64,000 nt of DNA from JANMJD01 sp963847945 (lineage in GTDB: Bacteria > Actinomycetota > Acidimicrobiia > Acidimicrobiales > Ilumatobacteraceae), in assembly GCA_963847945.1 (NCBI GenBank), contig CAWKBX010000012.1, positions 1-64,000 on the forward strand, given 5' to 3'. This document shows positions 44,006 through 52,914 of the stretch, in pieces. The notes under the pieces are model-generated. The model did no database searches and was not told the origin of the DNA. It saw nothing but the letters and a program-made list of their open reading frames with translations. The position numbers and the translations under genes were made by a program. Positions within the stretch are counted from its first letter, which is position 1; each line of letters starts with the position of its first letter.

Positions 44006-44383
44006 TCAGACTGCGACGATGCCAGCCTTGATACTGCGGGCATCGAGCAACGTCTTGATGTCGCCCACGTCGCTGGTAAACAGCTGATCACCAGGTGTGA
44101 CAACCATCGCCACGCACGCGTCGACGATGTCGCTCGTCCCTGACCGGGCCAGCAACTCCCCCGCATCCTGCGACTCGGCGAGTCCCACCGGACGCACTCG
44201 AACGAGCTTCAACGTTCTCGCCAGCCTGGCCTGGCGGGTTCCGTCGCGCCAGGCTTGGCCAACGACGGGGGCAACCGTCGTGATCTCCAACCCCTGGCGG
44301 GCGGCCAGCTTGAGCGCTCGGGCCATCTGAGGATCGTTTCGATCGATGGCGATCAGCGCTCCTGCATCGAACACATACTTCAT
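44006..44383 (-). CDS. PIN-domain protein, VapC-like, without visible antitoxin
   Basis: Ribonuclease-toxin-like protein of 125 residues. PIN acidic positions are Asp in YVFDAGALIAIDR, Asp in SDIVDACVAMV, and Asp in LFTSDVGDIKTL. The usual second Glu is replaced by Gln in VVGQAWRDG, as in related actinobacterial PIN proteins I recall. Directly upstream on the same strand I see no frame like a VapB or MazE antitoxin, so it may be orphan or paired with an unrelated partner. Confidence 0.75.
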   Translation of the reverse strand: MKYVFDAGALIAIDRNDPQMARALKLAARQGLEITTVAPVVGQAWRDGTRQARLARTLKLVRVRPVGLAESQDAGELLARSGTSDIVDACVAMVVTPGDQLFTSDVGDIKTLLDARSIKAGIVAV

Positions 44384-44558
44384 GTGAGCCCGCTCATCAC
44401 TCGGCCGTCAGAATCATGCGGCGTGGACACCGCGCGATGGCGGGCTATAAGGAATTTACTTCTCCGACACCGAAAACCGTCGCCAGAACGGTCGAAAAGG
44501 TTCAACCGCTCATGGCCGACTGGCTAGCCCGGACTCTGCCCGCCGCATCGAGGAGGTG

Positions 44559-44582
44559 GATCCCGTGCAACTGCACGGGATC
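44559..44582. promoter_or_regulatory. 24-bp near-perfect palindrome upstream of vapBC
   Basis: gatcccgtgca and tgcacgggatc are 11-bp perfect complements with a 2-base centre, 62 bases before vapB. Toxin-antitoxin operons are normally autorepressed by binding to such sites, so this is a candidate VapBC operator. TACGAT at 44,632-44,637, seven bases before the ATG, is a possible -10 box for a leaderless message. Confidence 0.5.
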
Positions 44583-44643
44583 GGACACCGCAACCATCAC
44601 AAACCGTTCCCCGCTGGCCAATCGGAACGTGTACGATAGGTGT

Positions 44644-44844
44644 ATGTCGAGGACCCGGACCAACATCGAACTGGACGACGACGCGCTGAGCGAGGTGATG
44701 CGCCGATACGGGGTTTCGACGAAGACCGAGGCAGTGGATCTCGCTCTTCACCACCTCGCCGGCATGCCGATGACCCGCGATGAGGCGCTCGCCATGCGCG
44801 GGGCAAACGCCATCGACCTCGATATCAATGACCAGTGGCCATGA
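44644..44844 (+). CDS. vapB: VapB-type antitoxin
   Basis: Protein of 66 residues. MSRTRTNIELDDDALSEVMR and YGVSTKTEAVDLALHHLAG form a ribbon-helix-helix DNA-binding fold of the type II antitoxin; the tail (MTRDEALAMRGANAIDLDI) is the toxin-binding arm. ATG 44,644 is chosen; the longer upstream frame has no similarity. The stop overlaps the toxin start (ATGA). Confidence 0.85.
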   Translation: MSRTRTNIELDDDALSEVMRRYGVSTKTEAVDLALHHLAGMPMTRDEALAMRGANAIDLDINDQWP

Positions 44845-45251
44845 TCCTGGTCGATACTTCAGCGTGGGTCGAGTTCGACAGAGCGAGCGGATCTGACGTT
44901 GACGCTCGACTGACCGGGTTGATCACCGATTCGATATCCATCATGGTCACGGAACCCGTGTTGATGGAAGTGCTCGCCGGGGCGCGAAATGACGCACGTG
45001 CCCTCGACCTCCGACGGCTGCTCACCCGATTCACCTGGGAACCGGTCCAACCGGCCACCGACTTCGAAGGCGCGGCGACCATGTATCGCGAATGCCGGCG
45101 CAGTGGCGTGACCCCACGCAACCTGACCGATTGCATGATCGCCGTCGTCGCGATTCGAACCGACTCCGAGCTGCTCTGCGCCGACAAGGATTTTGTCGAG
45201 ATGTCCAAGGTCACCGCATTGCGGCTCGACCCGGCATCACGACCGAGGTAG
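44841..45251 (+). CDS. vapC: VapC-type PIN-domain ribonuclease toxin
   Basis: Toxin of 136 residues. MILVDTSAWVEFD gives the first catalytic Asp; VTEPVLMEVLAGAR the Glu; NLTDCMIAVVAIRT the next Asp; and LLCADKDFVEMSKV the final Asp. All four PIN acidic positions are present, so it should be active on RNA. It overlaps vapB by four bases and forms a standard vapBC module, probably controlled by the palindrome upstream. The orphan PIN gene next door is on the opposite strand. Confidence 0.88.
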   Translation: MILVDTSAWVEFDRASGSDVDARLTGLITDSISIMVTEPVLMEVLAGARNDARALDLRRLLTRFTWEPVQPATDFEGAATMYRECRRSGVTPRNLTDCMIAVVAIRTDSELLCADKDFVEMSKVTALRLDPASRPR

Positions 45252-45317
45252 GTCACAGAGGTAGGTCACAAGATCGCCGGGCGGCGTTTGGCATCACCGC
45301 CGGACGGTGGCGGAGCC

Positions 45318-46708
45318 TCAGATCGAGGTCTTGAGGTGGAACGACTTGGGACGGGTGAAGGCGTCGAAGCCAAGGACCGAGAGGCCGACGCCGCGGCCGG
45401 TGTCCTTCACGCCGGTCCACACGAGGGCCGGATCGACGTAGTCGCAACGGTTCATGTACCAGGTGCCGGTCTCGACCTGATCGCCGATCGCCAACGCGGC
45501 GTCGGCATCGGACGTCCAGATGCTGGCGGTCAACCCGAAGTCGGAATCGTTCATCAGTCGAACCGCCTCGGCGTCGGAGTTGACCTTCATGATCCCGATC
45601 ACCGGGCCGAACGATTCCTCGGTCATCACCCGCATCGAGTGGTCGACGTCGACCAGCACTGTGGGTCCGAAGTACGGGGTTCCAGCGGTGGCGGCTTCGA
45701 AAGCCGATTCATCGACCAGTGCCCGAGCGCCCTTCGCCAACGCCTCAGCGACTTGGTCCCGGACAAACGAAGCCGCCTTGGTCGAGACCATCGGGCCGAT
45801 GTTGGTCGATGCGTCGAGCGGATTGCCAAGTACGTACTTCCTGCTCAAGTCGACGAAACCATCGACGAAGTCGTCGTACACCGAGGCGTCGACATAGATC
45901 CGCTCGATCGAACAGCACGACTGGCCGGCGTTGAAGAACGCCCCATCGACGTTCTCGCCGATCGCATAGGCCAGGTCGCAGTCGGCCCGCACATACGACG
46001 GGTCCTTTCCCCCAGTTCCATGCCCGTGCCGATGAACCGCTCCCCCGCCGTTCGCTGGATCGAGTGCCCACCCTCGACCGATCCGGTGAACACCACGAAC
46101 CCGACCCGCGGATCGCGGATCATCTGAGCAACGTCGGTATGGGTGGCGTGGACATGTTGGAAGACGCCTTCGGGCATGCCGGCGACGGCCATTGCCTCGG
46201 CGTAGCGCTCGGCGCAGAGCAGCGTCTGGGTGGCGTGCTTGAGCACGATCGTGTTGCCCGCCAGCAGCGCCGGGACGATCGAGTTCACCGAGGTGAGGTA
46301 CGGGTAGTTCCACGGAGCGACGACGAGCACCGTGCCCACCGGGTCCTTGCGGATGAAGCGGGTGAAGCCGTCCTTGTCGGGGGCGGCGACATCGGCCAGC
46401 GACGACGCGGCGATCGAGTTCATGTGGCGCGCCCGCTCCTGGAACCCGCGGTTGATCTCGAACGGGGCGTGGCTGATCGGCCGCCCCATCTGCCAGGCCA
46501 ACTCGGCCGAGATGGCGTCGACATTGGCCTGCATCGCCTGCACCATCTTCTCGACGAGCGCCGACCGTTCGGCCAGGGGCGTCGCCCGCCACCCCGCTTG
46601 TGCGGCCTGGGCCCGGGCGAGGACCGCCTCGATCTCGGCGGGGGACGCGGTCGTCCGTTCGGCATACACCGAGCCATCGACGGGGGAAATGATCTGCTGA
46701 AGGGCCAC
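45318..46708 (-). CDS. Aldehyde dehydrogenase family protein (one frameshift)
   Basis: NAD(P)-dependent enzyme of about 463 residues. Motifs: VVAPWNYPYLTSVNSIVPAL, NTIVLKHATQTL, FVVFTGSVEGG, the general-base Glu in MELGGKDPS, catalytic Cys in FFNAGQSCCSIERIYVD, and VMTEESFGPVIGIM. Length is slightly shorter than the ~480 norm. The reading frame changes at 46,011-46,015, where a G run lost one base between MELG and KDPSYV; everything else is continuous. It begins 17 bases after the cyclase-like gene ends and is probably in its transcript. Substrate is not predictable. Confidence 0.9.
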
Positions 46709-46725
46709 GTCGCCGAGGCTACGAG

Positions 46726-49700
46726 CTACACCGACTCCGGCAGTGCATCGATCCGCTCAACCCACCTCGTCGCCCCCAGCCGCGCCATCGTTGCCCGAAC
46801 CGGAGCGAGCGCGTGGTGCAGGGCGTCGACACCGAACATGCGGCACAGCACCACGCATCGCGCCGCGTCGTACTCGTAACCTCCGAGAACCGCCTGGTCG
46901 TGGGCTTGAACGAGCAACTCCGCGGCGTCCGCCCGGCGTGTTTGCGACACCGCGAGCAGGCCACGAGCGAGCGGAACCCGCGGACCAACGTGGGGGAACG
47001 TGGTCGAGAATCCTTCGAGCAGGTCGATTGCCCGACCGATCTCACCCCGCAGATTGACGCGATCGAGCCCGGCGACGTCGTCGGGGGCGAGGAGGGCAGC
47101 GACCATCGCCTCGACCGCGCCGGAGCAGAACTCAACCCAGTGGAACCCGCTCGGCGGAGCCGCCTCGACCATGCCGATGACGCTGCGGGCCGAGCGCACC
47201 GCCTGCAGATGATGGGTTTGGGCGCTGCGCACAATGGCCGTCGTGAAGTGCTGTTCGATGGTTCCCAACGGCTCCGATGGCGGCCCGAGATCGACAATCG
47301 TGGACGTCAAGGCCCGGTCGGCTTCATCGATCAACCCGCGGCCGACGAGCGTTTGCACCTCATCGAGCCGCGACCAGCGCGCCAGTTGCATATTGTGGTC
47401 ACGCGCCGCGATCGTCGCCGTGCGCCCCCACGCCTCATCGGCGCGGGCGAAGTCACCCGCACACAGATGGACCGCGGCCCGGGTCTGCCAGATACCGGCG
47501 TCACGGTTCTGGCCCTCGGGGTCGAGGGCGGCGAGCGCTCGATCTGATGCGTCCAGACTCCCCGCCCACTGACCGAGCCCCGCCCGCCCCACGGCGATCA
47601 TCCTCCATACGTGGTTGGCGACCGCAGCGCCCCGTGGTGACTCGGCAACCGCGATCGCCTCGGCGCTGTGCATCTCGAACCGCTCGACGTCGCCGATCAC
47701 CGAATACGCCCCGCTGACGAGGGCCTGCATCGCCGCGCCCTCGAGGTCGCGGCCAAGGCGATCGGCCAGCGCCAGCCCCCGCAGCGAGGCCGTCACGATC
47801 GGCAGACCCGTCTCGCCGACGAGGTAGAGCACCTTGACCAGGAACCGGTAGGTGTCGAACAACACTTTGCCAACCGCTTCGGGTCCACGATCGTCGTCGG
47901 CACTCGATGCGCGGTTCCGCCGACGCTGCTCGCGGGCTCGCTCCGCGGCCTGGTGTTCGGCTCGATGGGCCTCGTCGGTGGCCGGCATCGGCGAATCGAG
48001 CAGCGCGATCACCGACTCGAGTTCGACGCGGGACTCGGCGAAAAGGCCCAGGTAGTAGGCGGCGCGAGAGTGTTGCAGGGCCAGGTTGGCACGGCGTTCG
48101 TGGTCGGGCTGAATGCCGTGCTCGTCGCGCAACTCACGGGCCTCGGCGAGCAGCGCGAGGGTCTCGGAGAAACTCCCGGCGCCGAGGGCGTCGACCGCCG
48201 CCAACTCGAGATAGCCAACCGCCGCCTCGTAGTCACCGGCGCTGCGCCAATGACGGCCGATCAACGCCGGGCTCGTCATTTCGCCGGTCGCCTCGAGGTG
48301 AGCGGCGACCAATCGGTGCATCTCGCGCCGCTGGCGGTCGGGCATCAGGTTGTAGACGACGTCACGCGCCGTCACGTGCTGAAAGGCAAATGTGATGTCG
48401 TCGACCTGGACCAGTAACCCGTCCTCGCTCATCCCGGCGAGGACCGCTGCCACATCGGTCGGACCGTCGTCAACCCGGCCGGTCTCGACGAGACAAGTCC
48501 CGACGGCGGCAACCGTGTGGCGACGACCGACGACCGAGGCAGCCTTCAGCACGCGTTGCTCCGCGGCCCCGAGCCGGTCGAAACGACTGACGATCACCCC
48601 TTCGACCGTCGACGGAATCGACGCGGCGTCGAGGTCACCGACCACTACTTCCTCGCCGACGACCGTGATCGTGCCGCTCTCGACCAGGCTCTGCAGCAGC
48701 TGCTCGCAGAAGTACGGATGGCCCGCCACGCGTTGGTGAACGAAACGCATCAGATCCTCGGGAATACGTGGTGTCGCCAGCCGGTCGCTGATCATCTGGC
48801 GCACCGCGTCGTCGTCGAGAGGTACGAGATCGATCGTCGTCGCCGATCCGATGATTCCGCCGAGGACCGGTCGACCATCCGGTCGGGTGGCGATCAACAT
48901 CGACGGTCGATCGGCCAACTCGAGCCACACTCGCAGCACGGCGATCGATGCCGAGTCGGCCCAGTGAGCGTCCTCGAAGACGACGAGTCCGGCGGTCTGA
49001 GGACCGAGGAACTCGGCCACCAGTCTCGGCAAGACCTGGGCGCGATCCTCCTCGGGCAGATCAACCCGTTCGCCGACGGCGACGCCGCCGACCAACGACC
49101 CGATGAGATTGGCCAGCACCGCAGCATGGACGGCCATCGGCTCGCTCAGACGCGACCGAACGAACTCGACGAGTTCGACGAGGTCGACCCCAGTGGTGCC
49201 GAAAGTCCGATGAAGGATCTCGCGAATGGGTCCTGACCAGGCCAGAAATGGGGTGGTCCGCTCGATCGCATCGGCCCGGGCGACCAGCACACGATGCCCG
49301 CGTTGGCTGGCGCGGCTGACGATCTCGTCGAGCAAGGTGCTCTTGCCGAGACCGGCATCGCCGATCAACACGATGTCGGTCGCCGGAGTGTCGAGCAGGG
49401 TTTCGAGACGGTCGAGTTCGCCCCGACGACCGCGCACGATCACCGACCGACGACGCCGACCCTCGACCTTGCCGCTCGGTTCGAACACCGCGATCGGGGC
49501 GGCCTTCCCCTTGACCATGATCGGGTTCATCACCGTGAAGGCGTAGCGCGACTGGGCGCCGACCGCCGTTTCCTGATCGCACAGCACGGTTCGGTTCGCC
49601 GACGTCGAAAGCCGGGCGGCGACGTTGATCACGTCGCCGGCCAGCGTGATGGCCTGGCGAATCTCATTGCCCGCCAACCCGTACAGGGCGCGTCCCGTGG

Positions 49701-50757
49701 CGATGCCGGCCGCACACGACACGCCCAACTCCTCGACGTCCGCGGCGAACGCTCGCACCGAGTCGACCGCCCGGGCCGGATCGTCCTCATGAGCGTGAGG
49801 CGGGGCCCCGAATGTGGCCAACAGGCGGACGCCCTTGTTATCGATGACGACCGAGCTGGTCCCTTCTCGATCGGCAACGATCCGCTGGAACCGTTCGACG
49901 ATGTCATGGGCCAGGGCGAACGAGTCGCCCGACAGCTCCGGCACCCTGACCATGGCGACGCTCAGCCGGCGGAACTCCATCGGCCATCGCCGCTCGCCGG
50001 TCGCCGACGCTGACGTCACGGTGGCGACCGTCGGGGTGGCTACCGTCGGGGTGCCGACCGATGTGGGCGGAGCAAGATCGAGGTCAGTCACATCGAGGTC
50101 AGTCACATCGAGGTCAGTCACATCGAGGTCAGTCAACTCGAACAGATCTCCGGCCATCGGGACCGTCGCTGCGTTGCTCCCAAGAATCGCCACGACCGCC
50201 GAGCTGACCGTCACGGCTCCGGGACGACAGCGTCGCTCGGCCGCATCGACCTGGCTGACCGCCGGACCCTCGGCAAGGAGTTCCCACCGGCCGTCGACTC
50301 CCCCGGCCACCGTCAGGTTCAGCGACCCGACCGATACCCCCATGCGAGTCTCGATCGTCCGGCCCGGAACCAGCCCGTGGTCGCGCACTGCCGTCTGAAT
50401 CGCCAGGGCCGCCGCGGCCGCCGCGGCGACCGCCTCACGAGCTCCATCCTCGACGCCATTCGACTCCCACAGGCACAGCAGCGAGTCGCCGGCGATGTCG
50501 AGCACATCACCCCCGAACGAATGCACCAGCCGGATCACACGGTCGAGATAGCTCGCCATCGACACGCTGAACGCCTCAAGCCCGAGTCGGCCGATGCCGG
50601 CCATCGCTTCCACGTGGGCGGTGAACCCGACGATGTCACTCAACAACACCGCCCCGTCGACGCGCCGCGTGCCCGGAACGACGTTCCCGGATTCGAGCCG
50701 CCGGGCCAGGTGTGATGACATCGCCGATTGATCGAGCGCGCGCCCAAATCTGCTCAT
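46726..50757 (-). CDS. Soluble-adenylyl-cyclase-like protein: two cyclase domains, AAA, helical repeats
   Basis: Signal protein of 1,343 residues. Domain 1 (~35-205) has the two metal-binding Asp: LLSDIVGFTAHVEAMA and DVLDIAGDSLLCLW, but lacks the Asn/Arg pair. Domain 2 (~265-430) lacks those Asp but has Lys in VIDNKGVRLLATF and Asn/Arg in TLAGDVINVAARLSTSAN, so one composite site is expected, as in mammalian sAC. The Thr before the Gly fits class IIIb. A P-loop ATPase follows (Walker A LIGDAGLGKSTLLDE, Walker B LVVFEDAHWADS), then ~500 residues of TPR-like helices. Between the cyclase domains lies a DLDVT tandem repeat. cAMP production and bicarbonate sensitivity are inference. Confidence 0.85.
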   Translation of the reverse strand: MSRFGRALDQSAMSSHLARRLESGNVVPGTRRVDGAVLLSDIVGFTAHVEAMAGIGRLGLEAFSVSMASYLDRVIRLVHSFGGDVLDIAGDSLLCLWESNGVEDGAREAVAAAAAAALAIQTAVRDHGLVPGRTIETRMGVSVGSLNLTVAGGVDGRWELLAEGPAVSQVDAAERRCRPGAVTVSSAVVAILGSNAATVPMAGDLFELTDLDVTDLDVTDLDVTDLDLAPPTSVGTPTVATPTVATVTSASATGERRWPMEFRRLSVAMVRVPELSGDSFALAHDIVERFQRIVADREGTSSVVIDNKGVRLLATFGAPPHAHEDDPARAVDSVRAFAADVEELGVSCAAGIATGRALYGLAGNEIRQAITLAGDVINVAARLSTSANRTVLCDQETAVGAQSRYAFTVMNPIMVKGKAAPIAVFEPSGKVEGRRRRSVIVRGRRGELDRLETLLDTPATDIVLIGDAGLGKSTLLDEIVSRASQRGHRVLVARADAIERTTPFLAWSGPIREILHRTFGTTGVDLVELVEFVRSRLSEPMAVHAAVLANLIGSLVGGVAVGERVDLPEEDRAQVLPRLVAEFLGPQTAGLVVFEDAHWADSASIAVLRVWLELADRPSMLIATRPDGRPVLGGIIGSATTIDLVPLDDDAVRQMISDRLATPRIPEDLMRFVHQRVAGHPYFCEQLLQSLVESGTITVVGEEVVVGDLDAASIPSTVEGVIVSRFDRLGAAEQRVLKAASVVGRRHTVAAVGTCLVETGRVDDGPTDVAAVLAGMSEDGLLVQVDDITFAFQHVTARDVVYNLMPDRQRREMHRLVAAHLEATGEMTSPALIGRHWRSAGDYEAAVGYLELAAVDALGAGSFSETLALLAEARELRDEHGIQPDHERRANLALQHSRAAYYLGLFAESRVELESVIALLDSPMPATDEAHRAEHQAAERAREQRRRNRASSADDDRGPEAVGKVLFDTYRFLVKVLYLVGETGLPIVTASLRGLALADRLGRDLEGAAMQALVSGAYSVIGDVERFEMHSAEAIAVAESPRGAAVANHVWRMIAVGRAGLGQWAGSLDASDRALAALDPEGQNRDAGIWQTRAAVHLCAGDFARADEAWGRTATIAARDHNMQLARWSRLDEVQTLVGRGLIDEADRALTSTIVDLGPPSEPLGTIEQHFTTAIVRSAQTHHLQAVRSARSVIGMVEAAPPSGFHWVEFCSGAVEAMVAALLAPDDVAGLDRVNLRGEIGRAIDLLEGFSTTFPHVGPRVPLARGLLAVSQTRRADAAELLVQAHDQAVLGGYEYDAARCVVLCRMFGVDALHHALAPVRATMARLGATRWVERIDALPESV
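50081..50140. repeat. 15-bp in-gene tandem repeat encoding Asp-Leu-Asp-Val-Thr
   Basis: Four units of 15 bases at 50,081, 50,096, 50,111 and 50,126; unit aggtcagtcacatcg, the last with one change. On the coding (minus) strand they encode repeats of DLDVT between the two cyclase-like domains. Copy number change would alter linker length without a frameshift. Confidence 0.9.
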
Positions 50758-50790
50758 CGAGCAGCACCATTGCGATTGATGTCACAACCC

Positions 50791-50810
50791 TTGCCCTGCG
50801 CGTCGGCAGG
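50791..50810. promoter_or_regulatory. Short hairpin upstream of the peroxidase/P450 operon
   Basis: gccctgc (50,791-50,797) and gcagggc (50,804-50,810) are perfect 7-bp complements with a 6-base loop, in the 107-base gap between the divergent cyclase and the four-gene operon. It may be an operator or a 5' leader hairpin; no known consensus matches. Confidence 0.35.
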
Positions 50811-50864
50811 GCTTACGGTGCGCCACATCACCGGCGGTGTCCGGCGATGGAGATAGGGGGATTC

Positions 50865-51482
50865 ATGTCGATGCGTTCGACCGTCGACGTCATTGTCGAC
50901 CACTACGGCCAGGTGGCACCGCCACCGCTCCCGTCCGGCGCGCGCGACCTGTTCAGCGTTGCCCCGGGAGCGTGGGACGGCCGGTCGATCGCGATCAACT
51001 CGCAGGTACAGAACGCGCTCAACCTGTGGCTGCCGCTCAAATCGCGGGCGCAGTTCCCGGCACTGCAGGCGTTGTTGGAGGCACGACGCGACGACTTCCA
51101 TGCGGGAGTCCTCGGCCTGCGCAACATCCACTTCGCCCGCTTCCTTCCATCATCGGACTTCTCGCAACTGATGGTGATCACTTCGTTCGACGGTGACGTC
51201 GAATCGTACCTGATGGACTTCGTCGGCTCGATGGCCGGCCTGTTCAACGACATCTTGCAATACATCGCTGGAGCGCCGCCACTCCCCGTCGAAGAACACC
51301 CCGAACTGTTCGCCGAGTTCGTCATGCAGCACAACCTGCCGGCGAAGGAGATATCGGCATACCCGCAGCTCACCACGCTGGAAGTGCTCCGGCTCTCGGG
51401 AATCCGAGGCAACACGCTTTACCACCAGCCGTCGCCGGGCAACCATGCGTTGCCGGCCCCAGGCACCGGGAGCAATGGTTGA
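50865..51482 (+). CDS. Dimeric alpha/beta-barrel-like protein associated with peroxidase
   Basis: Protein of 205 residues, first of a four-gene overlapping operon. Two ferredoxin-like halves are suggested: NLWLPLKSRAQFPALQALLE plus NIHFARFLPSSDFSQLMVIT, then SFDGDVESYLMDFVGSMAGL. Similar stretches are seen in proteins of unknown function near peroxidases, lipoxygenases and catalases. ATG 50,865 has a strong AGGGGG site (an in-frame ATG lies at 50,847). Its stop shares one base with the peroxidase ATG. Possible role as electron or substrate adapter is inference. Confidence 0.7.
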   Translation: MSMRSTVDVIVDHYGQVAPPPLPSGARDLFSVAPGAWDGRSIAINSQVQNALNLWLPLKSRAQFPALQALLEARRDDFHAGVLGLRNIHFARFLPSSDFSQLMVITSFDGDVESYLMDFVGSMAGLFNDILQYIAGAPPLPVEEHPELFAEFVMQHNLPAKEISAYPQLTTLEVLRLSGIRGNTLYHQPSPGNHALPAPGTGSNG

Positions 51483-52909
51483 TGGCCCCGCTGATCGATC
51501 TCGACGACATCCAGGGCAACGTCCTGCGTGGCTACCGCCGACTCGGCGACGTCCGGTACTTCCTGGTGTCGATCAACTCCGTCGCCGGCGGCCGCCAGCT
51601 GCTCGACACCTTGCTGCACGGCACCGAGACAGTGCCGGCGATCGAAACCGCCGCCGAGTGGGACGAGCACCCGACGGCCTGCGTCAACGTCTCGCTCACC
51701 TTTCCCGGGCTACAGGCCCTCGGCGTCGCCGACGTCGCCCTGCGGGCCTTTCCGGCGGCATTCCAGCAAGGGTCGGCGGCGCGTTCAACGGCATCGGCCG
51801 ACGACGCCAACGCACCCTGGTCGGGGGTCGGAATCGGTGACATCGGCGACAGCGCACCTGAGCATTGGCTCGTCGGCGGCCCGCAGAACCCCGTCGTGCA
51901 TCTCGTCATCTCGGTGTTCACCGATGAGGCCACGAACCCGGCCCGCGAGTCGGTGTCGGCCGGGTTGCGAGAGGTCTTCACCGCCTGCGAGACCACCGAG
52001 ATCACCGTCCGCGACGGCAGCACGTTCCCGGGTGCTGTGGTCCACTTCGGCTACCGCGACGGCATCGCCCAGCCCCAGATGGAAGGGCGTCCGGGGCTTC
52101 GGCGACCCGATCTGCAGCCGAATGCGTTGACCGGCGACTTCCTTCTCGGCCGCGGCTTTCGCAACTCGTTCCAGGGCAACTATCTGGGGGCGATTCCGGC
52201 GGCACTCGGCGATAACGGCACCTACATGGCGTTTCGCATCCTCCGCCAAGACGTGCGAGTCTTTGAGGAATACATCCGCCGCACCGGGTCCCGGTTCGAC
52301 ATGGAGCCCGAGCTCGTCGCCGCCAAGCTGGTCGGCCGGTGGCGTAATGGGGTGCCGCTGTCGGTGTCACCGAACGACGATCTCGCGCCGTTGACCGATG
52401 ATCAGCTCAACGCGTTCGATCATGCGGCAACGATCGATCATCCCGCCAACTTCGACGATTCCGATGGCGTGCGTTGCCCGTTCGGAGCCCACATCCGGCG
52501 AATGAACCCTCGCGGCGGACCGGTGATCGGCATTCAACACAACCGGCGGATCATCCGCCGTGGCGTCCCCTATGGCCCGCAGTTCACGTATGACCCTGCG
52601 GTTCCCGACGACGGCATCGAGCGCGGCCTGCTCGGCGCGTTCATGTGCGGCGACCTGGCGGCGCAGTTCGAGTTCCTGCAGAAGGTGTGGTCGAACATGG
52701 ACATCTCGGCGCCGATGCTGCGAGGGTCGCGCGATCCGATCATCGGTTGGCAACCCGACGGCGGCGGTCGGTTCTCGATCCCGACGGGTGACTCGCGCGG
52801 GGTACTCACCGCCCACGACGTCCCCCGACTCGTCACCACCCGCGGCAGCCTGTACCTGTTCATGCCCGGGATCGGCGGTCTACGAACGCTGGCCACCGGC
52901 GGGGGGTGA
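51482..52909 (+). CDS. Dye-decolorizing (Dyp) type heme peroxidase
   Basis: Heme peroxidase of 475 residues. The distal signature GxxDG is in VVHFGYRDGIAQPQ; the proximal-His region is DGVRCPFGAHIRRMNPRG. Other family marks: LIDLDDIQGNVLRGYRRL, FLLGRGFRNSF, NGTYMAFRILRQDVRVFEEY. Length is at the larger end of the family, matching the C/D subgroup. No twin-arginine or other signal is seen, so it is cytoplasmic. It sits between an alpha/beta-barrel protein and a hydrolase, all overlapping, which suggests a joint oxidative pathway or stress role. Confidence 0.9.
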   Translation: MAPLIDLDDIQGNVLRGYRRLGDVRYFLVSINSVAGGRQLLDTLLHGTETVPAIETAAEWDEHPTACVNVSLTFPGLQALGVADVALRAFPAAFQQGSAARSTASADDANAPWSGVGIGDIGDSAPEHWLVGGPQNPVVHLVISVFTDEATNPARESVSAGLREVFTACETTEITVRDGSTFPGAVVHFGYRDGIAQPQMEGRPGLRRPDLQPNALTGDFLLGRGFRNSFQGNYLGAIPAALGDNGTYMAFRILRQDVRVFEEYIRRTGSRFDMEPELVAAKLVGRWRNGVPLSVSPNDDLAPLTDDQLNAFDHAATIDHPANFDDSDGVRCPFGAHIRRMNPRGGPVIGIQHNRRIIRRGVPYGPQFTYDPAVPDDGIERGLLGAFMCGDLAAQFEFLQKVWSNMDISAPMLRGSRDPIIGWQPDGGGRFSIPTGDSRGVLTAHDVPRLVTTRGSLYLFMPGIGGLRTLATGGG

Positions 52910-52914
52910 GGGCG

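Noticed and set aside
44384..44640. Antitoxin for the orphan PIN gene
   Set aside because: The only upstream frame on that strand (ending SDPVQLHGIHLLDAAGRV) does not resemble an antitoxin and has no convincing start.
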